This document shows, one piece after another, positions 56,053-64,000 of a stretch of 64,000 nt of DNA; the stretch's first letter is position 1, and every line of letters begins with the position of its first letter. The stretch lies in assembly GCF_000016645.1 (NCBI RefSeq), contig NC_009441.1, forward strand, positions 2,604,001 through 2,668,000. Direction: 5' to 3'. Made by a program: the position numbers and the translations under genes. The notes below the pieces were generated by a model, which saw only the letters and a list, made by a program, of their open reading frames with translations, had not been told where the DNA came from and searched no databases. This DNA comes from Flavobacterium johnsoniae UW101. Its GTDB lineage: Bacteria > Bacteroidota > Bacteroidia > Flavobacteriales > Flavobacteriaceae.

Positions 56053-57207
56053 TTAAATACTCTTTACACATCTAAAGCCAACATGGTTAGCAGCAGATCT
56101 GATTTCTCCTTTTCCTCTTGTTCCAACCATATAGCGTGTACAGTACTGGTCAGTACATAAAAAAGAACCGCCGCGATGCACACGTTTTATTTCAGTTGGG
56201 TCATTAGGATCATAGTAGGCATTTGGTCCCTGCGGATTTTTGACTGTTTTACCGCTTTCTGCTAATGATTTGTAATAATCTACACTGTACCAGTCATTCA
56301 CCCATTCCCATACATTTCCGGCCATATCGTATAAACCATACGCATTTGGTGCAAATTGTGCGGTTGGAGCTATTCCTTTAAAACCATCCTCGCCGGTATC
56401 ACCATCTTTTATTGGAAAATGACCTTGATAAATATTGGCCTGAAATTTTCCCTTTGGTTTTAAATCATTTCCCCATGCATATAAGTTTCCTGTTTTTCCG
56501 CCGCGTGCAGCAAATTCCCATTCTGCTTCAGTTGGAAGTCTTTTTCCTGCCCATTTAGCATAAGCAGCAGCATCTTCATATACAACATGTACAACAGGAT
56601 ATTTTTCTTTTCCTTTAATATTGCTCTGCGGACCTTCCGGATGTTTCCAGTCAGCACCCGGTTCGTAACGCCACCACTGCAGAAAATTATTTAAATTAAC
56701 TGCTGAAGGAGTGGGAGTAAAAACCACTGAACCTGTAATTAAATCTTCTTCATTAGCTGTAGGAAACTCTTCTTTAGTTGGTTTCTGTTCAGCTACCGTA
56801 ACATAACCTGTCGCTTTTACAAATTTTTCAAATTCTTCGTTTGTAACTTCAGTTTTGTCCATATAATATCCGTCAACATAAACACGATGAATAGGAGCAG
56901 CGTCTTTTGTAACCCCTTTTATACTGCATAAACTTTCATCTTCAACATTACTTCCCATAGAGAATTCTCCTCCGGGAATCCAAACCATGCCTTCCGGAGC
57001 TTTGCCTGAAGGTTTGTTTTTGTTTTCGATGGTAGGTTTAAATGCCGATGGTTCTGAAGTATTTGGTGTTTCGTGACATTCTAAAGCTGTTTCTTTTACT
57101 TTTTCTTTTACTTTTTCTTTAGGTGAAATTAATTTAGTTACACCATAAGTAATGGAAATTATAAAGATGGTCAGAAATGCGAAAATCCAAAAGGTTTTAT
57201 TTTTCAT
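56053..57207 (-). CDS. Formylglycine-generating-enzyme-like protein, membrane anchored
   Basis: A 384-residue protein. An N-terminal membrane helix (TFWIFAFLTIFIISITYGV) and Lys/Pro-rich linker precede the SUMF1 fold: APEGMVWIPGGEFSMGSN, DKTEVTNEEFEKFVKATGY, GKRLPTEAEWEFAARGG, MAGNVWEWVNDWY and RVHRGGSFLC. The active-site cysteines of genuine FGE are present as C351 and C356 (GGSFLCTDQYCTRY), with C380 in GFRC. So it may oxidise Cys to formylglycine in exported sulfatases, but no sulfatase gene lies in this window. It is last in an envelope-gene cluster. Confidence 0.9.
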   Translation of the reverse strand: MKNKTFWIFAFLTIFIISITYGVTKLISPKEKVKEKVKETALECHETPNTSEPSAFKPTIENKNKPSGKAPEGMVWIPGGEFSMGSNVEDESLCSIKGVTKDAAPIHRVYVDGYYMDKTEVTNEEFEKFVKATGYVTVAEQKPTKEEFPTANEEDLITGSVVFTPTPSAVNLNNFLQWWRYEPGADWKHPEGPQSNIKGKEKYPVVHVVYEDAAAYAKWAGKRLPTEAEWEFAARGGKTGNLYAWGNDLKPKGKFQANIYQGHFPIKDGDTGEDGFKGIAPTAQFAPNAYGLYDMAGNVWEWVNDWYSVDYYKSLAESGKTVKNPQGPNAYYDPNDPTEIKRVHRGGSFLCTDQYCTRYMVGTRGKGEIRSAANHVGFRCVKSI

Positions 57208-57310
57208 GGTTAATAGTTTTGGTCTGATGGTATGGTTGTCAAATAGATGGGTAAAATTATAAAAATAACTTTTAATAGTATAGTAATTTTATAGAATTAA
57301 TAAAATTAAT

Positions 57311-58276
57311 CTACTCTTTTTCAACTTGAACTACTTCATATTTATCTTTCCCGTCAATTTTTACGGGTTGATAATAGGTTTCTCCAAATTTTACATATTT
57401 AGCATCACCAATAGTAACTTCTTCACCTCCTTCTGGCAGGTTTTCAACTATAGTTCCGGCTGTTGGTGCTACTACTGTATATTTTTCTCCATCTTTTTCA
57501 TAATACGTTCCTCCGTAGTAATAGTTATTAACGGTTCCTGTATTGACCGTTTCAGCACCGCTTGGAATATTATTTACTGTACCGCCAACAGGTGCGGGAA
57601 CAGCTGTATAACCTCCGTTTGTCGAGGTGTACCAAACTCCCTGATCATAATGATACTGCGTGCTTTCTACACTAACCACAATTGCTGTGACTGCTAATGT
57701 GGCTACAAAGAAGCCCCACGGATGCCAAACGGGACCCCAATAAAAAGGAACATAAGGACGTGGGAAATAAGGATGATAGCAATTGTATCTGTAACCTCCG
57801 TATACATAAGGCGGACGTGCATAAGGTCTAGGTCCTGGTCTCACAATTGTGTTACGATTGTTACGAACATGAACACTGTTATTAACGTTAATATTTACAT
57901 TGTTTCTGTTTCTGTTAACTGTGTTGCCGCTTATGTTGGTATTTCGGTTGCCAGAGTTTCTAATGTTGTCAGAATTTCGGTTACCTGAATTGTTTCTGTT
58001 ATTAATTTTTGTGTTTGATGCATTTGCGGGCCTTGTAACTTTTGTTCCAGATCCGTTAGATCCTGGTCTTGTCGCTGCAGGTCTTGTTGCCGGACGTGAT
58101 TGATTGGCCGGCCTTGTTGCAGCAGGTCTTGTGTGAGCGCCGCCACTAGGTCTGTGAACACCGCCTCCGCCGCCTCCAACACGACGTTGTGCAAGGCTGT
58201 CAATAGAAATCAAAAAAAACGATCCGGACAGACAAACAATTGCTGCTTTTTTTATTGTTTTGCTTATGTTTTTCAT
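57311..58276 (-). CDS. DUF6515 family exported protein, Arg/Gly/Asn rich
   Basis: A 321-residue protein with a signal peptide (about residues 1-30, ending LAQ). A low-complexity part follows: RRVGGGGGG, tandem TRPA units (GAHTRPAATRPANQSRPATR) and an Asn/Arg-rich stretch (NNRNNSGNRNSDNIRNSGN). A hydrophobic helix (GFFVATLAVTAIVVSVEST) and a C-terminal part with two or three repeats of YYY/GGTYY-xxx-YTVVAPTAGTIVENLPEG follow. I chose the ATG at 58276; an ATG at 58363 would overlap the porin gene. The role is unknown, presumably in the envelope. Confidence 0.85.
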   Translation of the reverse strand: MKNISKTIKKAAIVCLSGSFFLISIDSLAQRRVGGGGGGVHRPSGGAHTRPAATRPANQSRPATRPAATRPGSNGSGTKVTRPANASNTKINNRNNSGNRNSDNIRNSGNRNTNISGNTVNRNRNNVNINVNNSVHVRNNRNTIVRPGPRPYARPPYVYGGYRYNCYHPYFPRPYVPFYWGPVWHPWGFFVATLAVTAIVVSVESTQYHYDQGVWYTSTNGGYTAVPAPVGGTVNNIPSGAETVNTGTVNNYYYGGTYYEKDGEKYTVVAPTAGTIVENLPEGGEEVTIGDAKYVKFGETYYQPVKIDGKDKYEVVQVEKE

Positions 58277-58344
58277 TTTCAGTGTTTTATGTCGTATAAA
58301 GTTATTAAAAAAATGAATTTGTATTTGAAAAAGAAGTAAGAATT

Positions 58345-59565
58345 TTATAATGAAATATCCCATTGTATTCTAAATCGCCAGCCTTGTTCTAAAGGAAGTG
58401 TCTTGTCCTGAAAACTAAAATAACTTACCTCAGAGGTGAGTTTGTTTTTGTGACCTTTAAAGAACCAGTTAAAGGCTAATGTAGATTCGTCTTGTCTATT
58501 TTGCCTTATGGAATAATCAGGTCTGTATGCGGCGTGTCTCGCTGCCATTTCCAAATGTTTGGGCCACCATTCAAAAACATTATGAAAAAAATACCCTGCC
58601 TGAACGTAATAGCCTTTCATAACAGTCATATCATTATTATTGTATTTATCGATAATTTCTTTGGTATGCCATTCGCTCTGCCAGGAAAAACCACGATACA
58701 TAAAAGCGGTTTCAAGATTCCATTGATTCACTCTGTACTGACCCGGTAAACCATTTTCAAATCCGTCGAGAGAACCACCGCCAGCTTGCGAAAAACGAGT
58801 ATACGGACTTCGGTTAGTTATGGCAGAAAAGGCAATAATAGGAGTGGGTTTTTCGTGAAATTCTAAATCACAGCCTTCAAAATCCAGAAACCGACCTAAG
58901 AAATTCCATTGTGCTCTTCCAAAATACATAAGATGATTATCGTCGTTAGAAGTACTGCCTCGTCCAGTTCCGGTTAAGGCTGCAAACCAATAATTAAAAT
59001 CGGCAATACCAGTTCCTTTTAAATGACCGTAGACTTCAACTCCTAATTCTCTATCAACTGTAAAAGGACGGTTAATAAGAGACCGTTCTACCATTTGTTG
59101 TTCGCCGCTGCTTATAAAACGTTCGCGCGTAAATTCTGTTTTCCATTGTCCGACTTTAAAGCTCAGCCAATCCCATTTTTCAATCATTATTCTAAAATCA
59201 AGCAAATTGGACTGACTTAATTCGTATTCCCAATAATATTTTAGCCAGGGTTCAAATGCATGACCGCCAACTTTTAGTCTGGCTCGATTTATTTTAAAAG
59301 TAGTTTTGGCATCCTGACTGTAATCATCATAAGTTAAAGGGTCTGTATCATAAGGAGTAGAAAAACGAAATTGTAATCGGCTTTGCAATTGAAAAAGAAA
59401 TTTATTGTCTTTGGTCTGCAATTCGATTCCTTTACTGCCATATCGAACATTCATGAGTTTAGTTGTGTCTTTTTCTTGCTGAGACAATCCTCTAAAACCA
59501 ATTAATAAAATAAAAACTAAAACCAGATTTTTCGAAATACGATTTGTTTTTTCTGCGTTGTACAT
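58345..59565 (-). CDS. Phosphate-selective porin O/P-like protein
   Basis: A 406-residue outer-membrane barrel. The signal peptide is at about residues 10-29 (LVLVFILLIGFRGLSQ). Strands such as FLFQLQSRLQFRFSTP, FKINRARLKVGGHAF, LKYYWEYELSQSNLLDFR and FYRGFSWQSEWHTKE-type text match the OprP/OprO family, and it ends in an aromatic strand, WRFRIQWDISL. The OprP basic ladder for phosphate is not obvious, so the specificity is open. It lies 25 bp downstream of the barrel gene at 59590. Confidence 0.88.
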   Translation of the reverse strand: MYNAEKTNRISKNLVLVFILLIGFRGLSQQEKDTTKLMNVRYGSKGIELQTKDNKFLFQLQSRLQFRFSTPYDTDPLTYDDYSQDAKTTFKINRARLKVGGHAFEPWLKYYWEYELSQSNLLDFRIMIEKWDWLSFKVGQWKTEFTRERFISSGEQQMVERSLINRPFTVDRELGVEVYGHLKGTGIADFNYWFAALTGTGRGSTSNDDNHLMYFGRAQWNFLGRFLDFEGCDLEFHEKPTPIIAFSAITNRSPYTRFSQAGGGSLDGFENGLPGQYRVNQWNLETAFMYRGFSWQSEWHTKEIIDKYNNNDMTVMKGYYVQAGYFFHNVFEWWPKHLEMAARHAAYRPDYSIRQNRQDESTLAFNWFFKGHKNKLTSEVSYFSFQDKTLPLEQGWRFRIQWDISL

Positions 59566-59589
59566 AAGTTCAATAGGGTTGTATAAAAT

Positions 59590-60186
59590 TTATTTTCCTC
59601 CAAAGTTTTTTGCAATTCCTAATCCAATTCCCCAGCTGTCATAAGCATTCCATTTTAGATCATAGCTGAATGTTCCAAAAATCTCCCATTTTTTAGGAAG
59701 TTGATAACCGTATTCTATACCCGCTCTCGTCAGGAAAAAATTGTCTTCTTTTGCAAATTCGCCTCCAAATCCTAAAAGAAAACTCCAATGTTCATTAGGT
59801 TTATAAATTCCCATTAAAGCAGGGGCAACAGGGTAGCTGCGTTCTACAGTTTCTTTATCTTCATCATTTGCATAAACTTTCTCAACTTTAAATTTTTCGA
59901 TTACGAAATCAGTATGAAGTCCAACAGCCCATTTTTCATGAAACTGAAACGTATAATCAATTCCCCATGCTGGCAGGCTTAATACTTCACGATTTCCTTC
60001 ATCATCTCTGCCTTCAAAAACATGAACATGATTTATTGAAATGCCTATTTGATGATGCGGACTAAAGTTTTTTTCTACACTTTCCTGAGCTGAAATTTTG
60101 GTATAACCGGCTAAACAAAATATTGTTACCAGAAAAGCTGTTTTTTTAAGATGAATTCGGGTATCTGCTTTCCTTTCATTTTGCAT
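59590..60186 (-). CDS. Outer-membrane beta-barrel protein, hypothetical
   Basis: A 198-residue protein with a signal sequence (KTAFLVTIFCLAGYTKISAQ) after a polar N-terminus. Strands such as HQIGISINHVHVFE, WGIDYTFQFHEKWAVGLHTD, HWSFLLGFGGEFA and WEIFGTFSYDLKW, ending in GIGLGIAKNFGGK, fit a small eight-strand barrel. It precedes the porin gene by 25 bp and is probably the first gene of the four-gene envelope cluster (60186 to 56053). Confidence 0.82.
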   Translation of the reverse strand: MQNERKADTRIHLKKTAFLVTIFCLAGYTKISAQESVEKNFSPHHQIGISINHVHVFEGRDDEGNREVLSLPAWGIDYTFQFHEKWAVGLHTDFVIEKFKVEKVYANDEDKETVERSYPVAPALMGIYKPNEHWSFLLGFGGEFAKEDNFFLTRAGIEYGYQLPKKWEIFGTFSYDLKWNAYDSWGIGLGIAKNFGGK

Positions 60187-60362
60187 AATTTCTAATTTTT
60201 GAAATAAAAAATTGCAGCAATATTTTTTGTAATTGCTTCAAAATTAAATAATAAAAAATCCAGAGAAGGAGAATGAAAGCCTTGAAGTTGTTTCATTTTA
60301 TAACTTGCAACCTCTTATTTATTTGTTTTTTCTAAAAAAGCACCTTTTTAAACTATAATATT

Positions 60363-60370
60363 TAAATTTG
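60363..60370 (+). promoter_or_regulatory. -7 box of pyrD
   Basis: TAAATTTG fits TAnnTTTG, 28 bp upstream of the ATG. Confidence 0.5.
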
Positions 60371-60398
60371 CAGCCAAAATAACAACAACACAACTCTT

Positions 60399-61433
60399 AT
60401 GTATAAATTGATAATTCGTCCGATACTTTTTTGGTTTGATCCTGAAGAAGTGCATTACTTTACTTTTTCATTTGTAAAATTCATTTCAAAAATCCCTGGA
60501 GTTTCGTCGATTATAAGATCAATTTATGAAGTAAAAGACAGCCGTTTAGAAAGAGAAGTTTTTGGTATTAAATTTAAAAATCCGGTTGGGCTTGCAGCAG
60601 GATTTGATAAAGATGCTAAACTGTATAAAGAGCTTTCAGATTTTGGTTTCGGTTTTATAGAAATTGGAACCGTAACTCCGGTTGGTCAGGAAGGAAATCC
60701 TAAAAAACGTTTGTTTCGCTTAAAAGAAGATCAGGCAATTATTAACCGAATGGGGTTTAATAACGGCGGAGTTCTCGAAGCAGTAGAACGTTTGAAGAAA
60801 AATTCGGGAGTTTTAATTGGAGGAAATATCGGAAAGAACAAAGTAACCGACAACGAAGATGCTGTTAAAGATTACATCATTTGTTTTGACGCTTTATACA
60901 ATCATGTTGATTATTTTGTTGTGAATGTAAGTTCGCCAAATACTCCAAATTTGAGAGCATTACAGGATAAAGAACCTCTAACTGCTTTATTGCAGACTTT
61001 GCAGAACAGAAATGTTGAAAAACAAAAAACAAGTACTCAAAAAGTAAAACCAATTCTTCTAAAAATTGCCCCAGACCTTACAGATGAGCAATTGTTAGAT
61101 ATCATTGATATTGTAAAAACAACGCAGATTGCAGGTGTAATTGCAACCAATACTACAATTTCGAGAGAAGGTTTACAATCTTCAAATCAATCTGAAACGG
61201 GAGGTTTATCTGGAAAACCATTAACAAAACGCTCTACAGAAGTAATTCGTTTTCTTTCAGAAAAAAGCAACAAAGCATTCCCAATTATTGGGGTAGGAGG
61301 AATTCATTCTGCCGACGATGCGATTGAAAAACTAAATGCAGGAGCAAGTTTAGTACAATTGTACACAGGATTTATTTACGAAGGACCAGCGTTGATAAAA
61401 GCAATCAACAAAAAAGTTTTAGGGCAGTTGTAA
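60399..61433 (+). CDS. pyrD: Dihydroorotate dehydrogenase, quinone-dependent
   Basis: A 344-residue class 2 enzyme that oxidises dihydroorotate to orotate in pyrimidine synthesis and passes electrons to quinone. The N-terminal helical extension ([20 protein letters not shown]) marks membrane association. FMN site motifs: [64 protein letters not shown] (catalytic Ser) and [20 protein letters not shown]. The 3' end overlaps the convergent DUF3307 gene by 15 bp. Confidence 0.97.
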
Positions 61434-62135
61434 AAGAAGTGCCTGAACGATTAATCCGGCGAGAATTGCGGCTCCAAAACTGATTAAAGTACCAATTAAA
61501 ACATATTCGGTTAGTTTTCGGTCTTTGGCTTCTTTTAAATCTCCAAACCTAAAAATAGATTTGGCTGCTAAAAGGAATCCGATGGCTTCAAAATGATTAG
61601 TTAGGATAAATCCGAAAACAAATAAACGTTCCAGAATACCAATATAATTTCCGGCCGCAATTAATGAATTGTCCTGATTGTCGATTTTACTTTCTGGAGC
61701 CCAGATCGAAATTATCGTTTTGATAAAAATGGATGCTGGTTTAGTAAGCAGTAAAATCCCGGTTAAAAAAATCCAGAATTCATTATTCGTCCAGAAATTA
61801 GGAACCGTTTTGTTTTCGTATAAAAACACAACACCAATTAAAATTAAAATATGCGCAATTTGGTCTGCAACAAACCAGGTGCGTTTATTTTTCTTTTTCT
61901 GAAAATTTAATTTGATTAAATCGATGATACCGTGTGTAACAGCAATTAAAACTGCATAAGGAATAAAACTGATTTCTCCAGCCAAAATTGCGGCCAGGAT
62001 TCCATGAAGAAAAATGTGAACATATAAGTAAATACTTTTATGTTTTTTAATCTCTTTATCGGCTACCCAGGAATTGGGCTGCCAGATAAAATCGCCTAAT
62101 AAATGTCCTAAAAACAGTTTTACGAATAAAATCAT
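61419..62135 (-). CDS. DUF3307 membrane protein
   Basis: A 238-residue protein with about six or seven membrane helices. The N-terminal [21 protein letters not shown] and [15 protein letters not shown] carry the conserved His/Asp of DUF3307 inside or near the membrane, which could form a metal or proton site. Its ATG overlaps the stop codon of the SatD-like gene (shared bases 62132-62135), so translation should be coupled. Its end overlaps pyrD convergently. The function is unknown; the pairing with SatD is recurrent in Bacteroidota by my recollection. Confidence 0.88.
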
Positions 62136-62746
62136 GAGGCTGTAAGTTGTTTTATTTGTGTTTTAAAATATCGATCTAAATTCATGACCAAATCAAACTG
62201 AGCTCGTTTTTGTCTTCTGCTTACTGCAGCTTGATTAATGCCTAATATCTGCCCCAATTCTTCCTGCGAAAGTGTTGGGTTTTCTATTGCTTTTGCAACA
62301 AACTCAGCCGATTGTACAAGCCAGCTGTCCATAAAAGTCAAAGCCAGCTGAATCATTAAATTCAATTTTTCATCAAAAACAGTATCACCCGTACGCATCG
62401 CTAAAGTTACTTTTTGTTTTTTTAAAGTTTCAAAAAGTTCTCCAGAATTGATAAAAGCGGTTCCGTTACTTTCGGAAATTTTAGCAGCACAATGCGTTTT
62501 ATTTCCAAAACCAATACTCATTCGCGCATCAGATTTTATGGCTCTCAAATGTGCTTTAATTAAAACAGCAGTCAAGAAAGCATCTTCAGGATTTTCAATT
62601 TCAATTTGAAATTCGTCCCCTCTGTAAACTTCCCATTGAACTGGTGTTTTGCCAATTGGAGACAAGATCTTTTTTAAATCTTCTACCCAATGCTGTGATT
62701 CGTTTTTTCTCGAATCGATTATATCGCCTGTAATTACACTAGTCAT
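62132..62746 (-). CDS. SatD-family protein with C-terminal HTH
   Basis: A 204-residue protein. The N-terminal SatD domain opens MTSVITGDIIDSRKN and has a VYRGDEFQIEI motif (residues 40-50) with ARMSIGFGNK at about 75-84. The D8/D11 and RGDEF arrangement is that of palm-fold nucleotidyl cyclases and GGDEF/class III cyclase relatives, where acidic residues bind metal. The C-terminal TLSQEELGQILGINQAAVSRRQKR is a helix-turn-helix. I chose the ATG at 62746, as the domain begins there; an ATG at 62776 adds ten residues. It is coupled to DUF3307. Confidence 0.87.
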   Translation of the reverse strand: MTSVITGDIIDSRKNESQHWVEDLKKILSPIGKTPVQWEVYRGDEFQIEIENPEDAFLTAVLIKAHLRAIKSDARMSIGFGNKTHCAAKISESNGTAFINSGELFETLKKQKVTLAMRTGDTVFDEKLNLMIQLALTFMDSWLVQSAEFVAKAIENPTLSQEELGQILGINQAAVSRRQKRAQFDLVMNLDRYFKTQIKQLTAS

Positions 62747-62886
62747 AACTTCAAATATAAGTAAAATAGTATACAATTTCTATTACAAATATAAGGAATG
62801 TTTTTAAATATTACATTTTTTGGTAATATTATTAATTATTACTTTTTTATGTAATAAAATTAAAGATTACAATATTGTGTAATAAC

Positions 62887-62919
62887 TTTGATAAGAAAAA
62901 ATTATCTTTTTTATCTTTA
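62887..62919 (+). promoter_or_regulatory. Promoter of the HMG-CoA-lyase-like gene
   Basis: TTTG (62887-62890), a 21-nt spacer and TATCTTTA (62912-62919, one mismatch to TAnnTTTG), 38 bp upstream of the TTG start. Confidence 0.55.
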
Positions 62920-62957
62920 AAAAAGGAACTAACTTAGCATGTACTAAAGAATAAGCT

Positions 62958-63824
62958 TTGAATAAAGAGATCAAGATTATAGAATGTCCAAGAGATGCCA
63001 TGCAGGGTATCAAAACTTTTATTCCAACCAAAAATAAAGTAACTTACATACAAGCGCTGCTTCGTGTAGGTTTTGACACGATCGATTTTGGGAGTTTTGT
63101 ATCTCCAAAAGCAATTCCGCAAATGCAGGATACGGCTGAGGTTCTTGCAGAATTAGATTTATCTCAAACAAGCAGTAAGCTTCTTTCGATAATTGCCAAT
63201 ACACAAGGTGCAGCTCTGGCTTCTGGATATGATGCCATTCAGTATTTAGGGTTTCCTTTTTCGATATCTGAAAATTTTCAGATGCGTAATACACATAAAA
63301 CGATCGCCGAATCTTTAATTACTCTTGAAGAAATTCTGGAAATCGCCGATAAAAAAAATAAAGAAGTTGTAACCTATCTTTCAATGGGTTTCGGGAATCC
63401 GTATGGTGACCCGTGGAATGTTGAAATTGTGGCAGAATGGACTGAGAAACTGGCAGGAATGGGCGTGAAAATTTTATCGCTTTCAGATACTGTGGGAAGT
63501 TCTACTCCAGATGTTATTACGTATTTATTTTCGAATTTGATTCCGAAATATCCCGAAATCGAGTTTGGTGCGCATCTGCATACAACGCCTGACAGCTGGT
63601 TTGAAAAAATCGATGCTGCATCAAAAGCCGGATGTACCCGTTTTGACGGTGCAATTCAGGGGTTTGGAGGCTGTCCTATGGCGACAGACAAACTAACAGG
63701 AAATATGCCGACTGAAAAATTGGTTTCTTATTTTACTGCAAATAAAAAAATAACAGGACTTAATTCTTTAAGTTTTGAAAGTGCTTATAATGAAGCATCT
63801 AAATTATTTGGAAAGTTTCATTAA
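62958..63824 (+). CDS. Hydroxymethylglutaryl-CoA lyase-like protein
   Basis: A 288-residue DRE-TIM metallolyase. The start must be TTG: an in-frame stop lies two codons before it, and the conserved IIECPRDAMQGIKTFIP follows. Motifs: the PRD metal region (the usual form is LRDGLQ), SLSDTVGSSTPD, AHLHTTPDSWFEKID with metal His-x-His, and GFGGCPMA with the catalytic Cys. The family cleaves HMG-CoA to acetyl-CoA and acetoacetate in leucine and ketone metabolism. The divergent PRDAMQG leaves room for a related substrate. Confidence 0.92.
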   Translation: MNKEIKIIECPRDAMQGIKTFIPTKNKVTYIQALLRVGFDTIDFGSFVSPKAIPQMQDTAEVLAELDLSQTSSKLLSIIANTQGAALASGYDAIQYLGFPFSISENFQMRNTHKTIAESLITLEEILEIADKKNKEVVTYLSMGFGNPYGDPWNVEIVAEWTEKLAGMGVKILSLSDTVGSSTPDVITYLFSNLIPKYPEIEFGAHLHTTPDSWFEKIDAASKAGCTRFDGAIQGFGGCPMATDKLTGNMPTEKLVSYFTANKKITGLNSLSFESAYNEASKLFGKFH

Positions 63825-63849
63825 AAAATAATGCTGACAACTAAATGTT

Positions 63850-64000
63850 ATGAAAGGTTTTAAATTATGGCTGGAATTTGAGGAAGTTAATCCTGATAAT
63901 TGGAATGTAAATGATGATTTTTGTAACATACTTGTCGAATTGAATGATGGAAGAAAATATGGAATAAATATATGGACCTATGATTTTCTTAAAACTGCAA
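63850..64000 (+). CDS. Hypothetical protein, cut by the window edge
   Basis: An open frame from an ATG at 63850 to the edge: MKGFKLWLEFEEVNPDNWNV, then NDDFCNILVELNDGRKYGIN and IWTYDFLKTA. The composition is normal coding. ELNDGRKYGINIWTYDFL recalls small proteins of immunity type found near polymorphic toxins, but the assignment is tentative. It starts 25 bp after the lyase gene. Confidence 0.6.
   Translation, partial: MKGFKLWLEFEEVNPDNWNVNDDFCNILVELNDGRKYGINIWTYDFLKTA

Noticed and set aside
57326..58203. Several frames opposite or out of frame with the DUF6515 gene
   Set aside because: They are shadows produced by the low-complexity Arg/Gly/Asn coding sequence.

Overview
The window looks like chromosome of a Flavobacterium (Bacteroidota, Flavobacteriaceae). 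The DNA is AT-rich. Shine-Dalgarno sites are nearly absent, and many genes are preceded by the Bacteroidota -7 box TAnnTTTG. Gene content also fits: a TonB receptor with a DUF4249 partner, DUF3276 (PUR-family), DUF6515, monomeric isocitrate dehydrogenase, a long NusB and a cyclophilin-FKBP fusion. No rRNA, tRNA, CRISPR array or prophage was seen. Most of the window is core chromosome; the unusual material lies in the intergenic regions.

Layout. 1-6.1 kb is an accessory stretch: small lipoproteins, a DinB-like protein, an XRE regulator, a four-copy tandem repeat of about 249 bp, and a 1.6-kb gene-poor region that holds a probable unannotated small secreted protein. 6.1-15.7 kb carries core metabolism: lysA, gltBD and sucC. 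15.7-19.3 kb has a LytS/LytTR two-component pair between two copies of a palindromic element of about 143 bp. 19.4-29.7 kb holds a PLP enzyme-dipeptide epimerase operon, uvrB, hydrolases, a ParE/RelE toxin-antitoxin module, rlmF, a thiamine pyrophosphokinase and RidA. 29.7-33.5 kb is a TonB receptor/DUF4249/GyrI-like operon. 33.6-38.2 kb has icd, rplS and trmD, with an opposite-strand accessory gene between rplS and trmD. 38.5-44.1 kb has a REP-associated tyrosine transposase with its palindromes, then an FMN reductase, a TIM-barrel isomerase-like protein, a cupin, an MFS exporter, the fused peptidyl-prolyl isomerase and a cytochrome-like lipoprotein. 44.2-55.9 kb has an Rnk/GreA-like protein, several alpha/beta hydrolases, csaA, an ABC exporter, a leucine-type dehydrogenase, nusB, yajC and pepT. 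56-64 kb has a cell-envelope cluster (FGE-like, DUF6515, porin, barrel), pyrD, a coupled SatD/DUF3307 pair and an HMG-CoA-lyase-like gene.

How things work together. GltBD, the amino acid dehydrogenase and LysA link nitrogen and amino acid metabolism. Icd and SucC belong to the TCA cycle. NusB, YajC, RplS, TrmD, RlmF and UvrB are housekeeping functions. The most distinctive non-housekeeping signals are: (i) the RAYT gene and several families of short palindromes found at three places in the window; (ii) a tandem array whose unit includes the 3' end of the neighbouring gene; (iii) a translationally coupled pair of a palm-domain-like SatD protein and a DUF3307 membrane protein; (iv) the small-protein gene in the 4.5-6.1 kb gap; and (v) stacked inverted-repeat elements between ordinary genes. 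All functional statements come from reading the sequence and recalling families; no database search was run.
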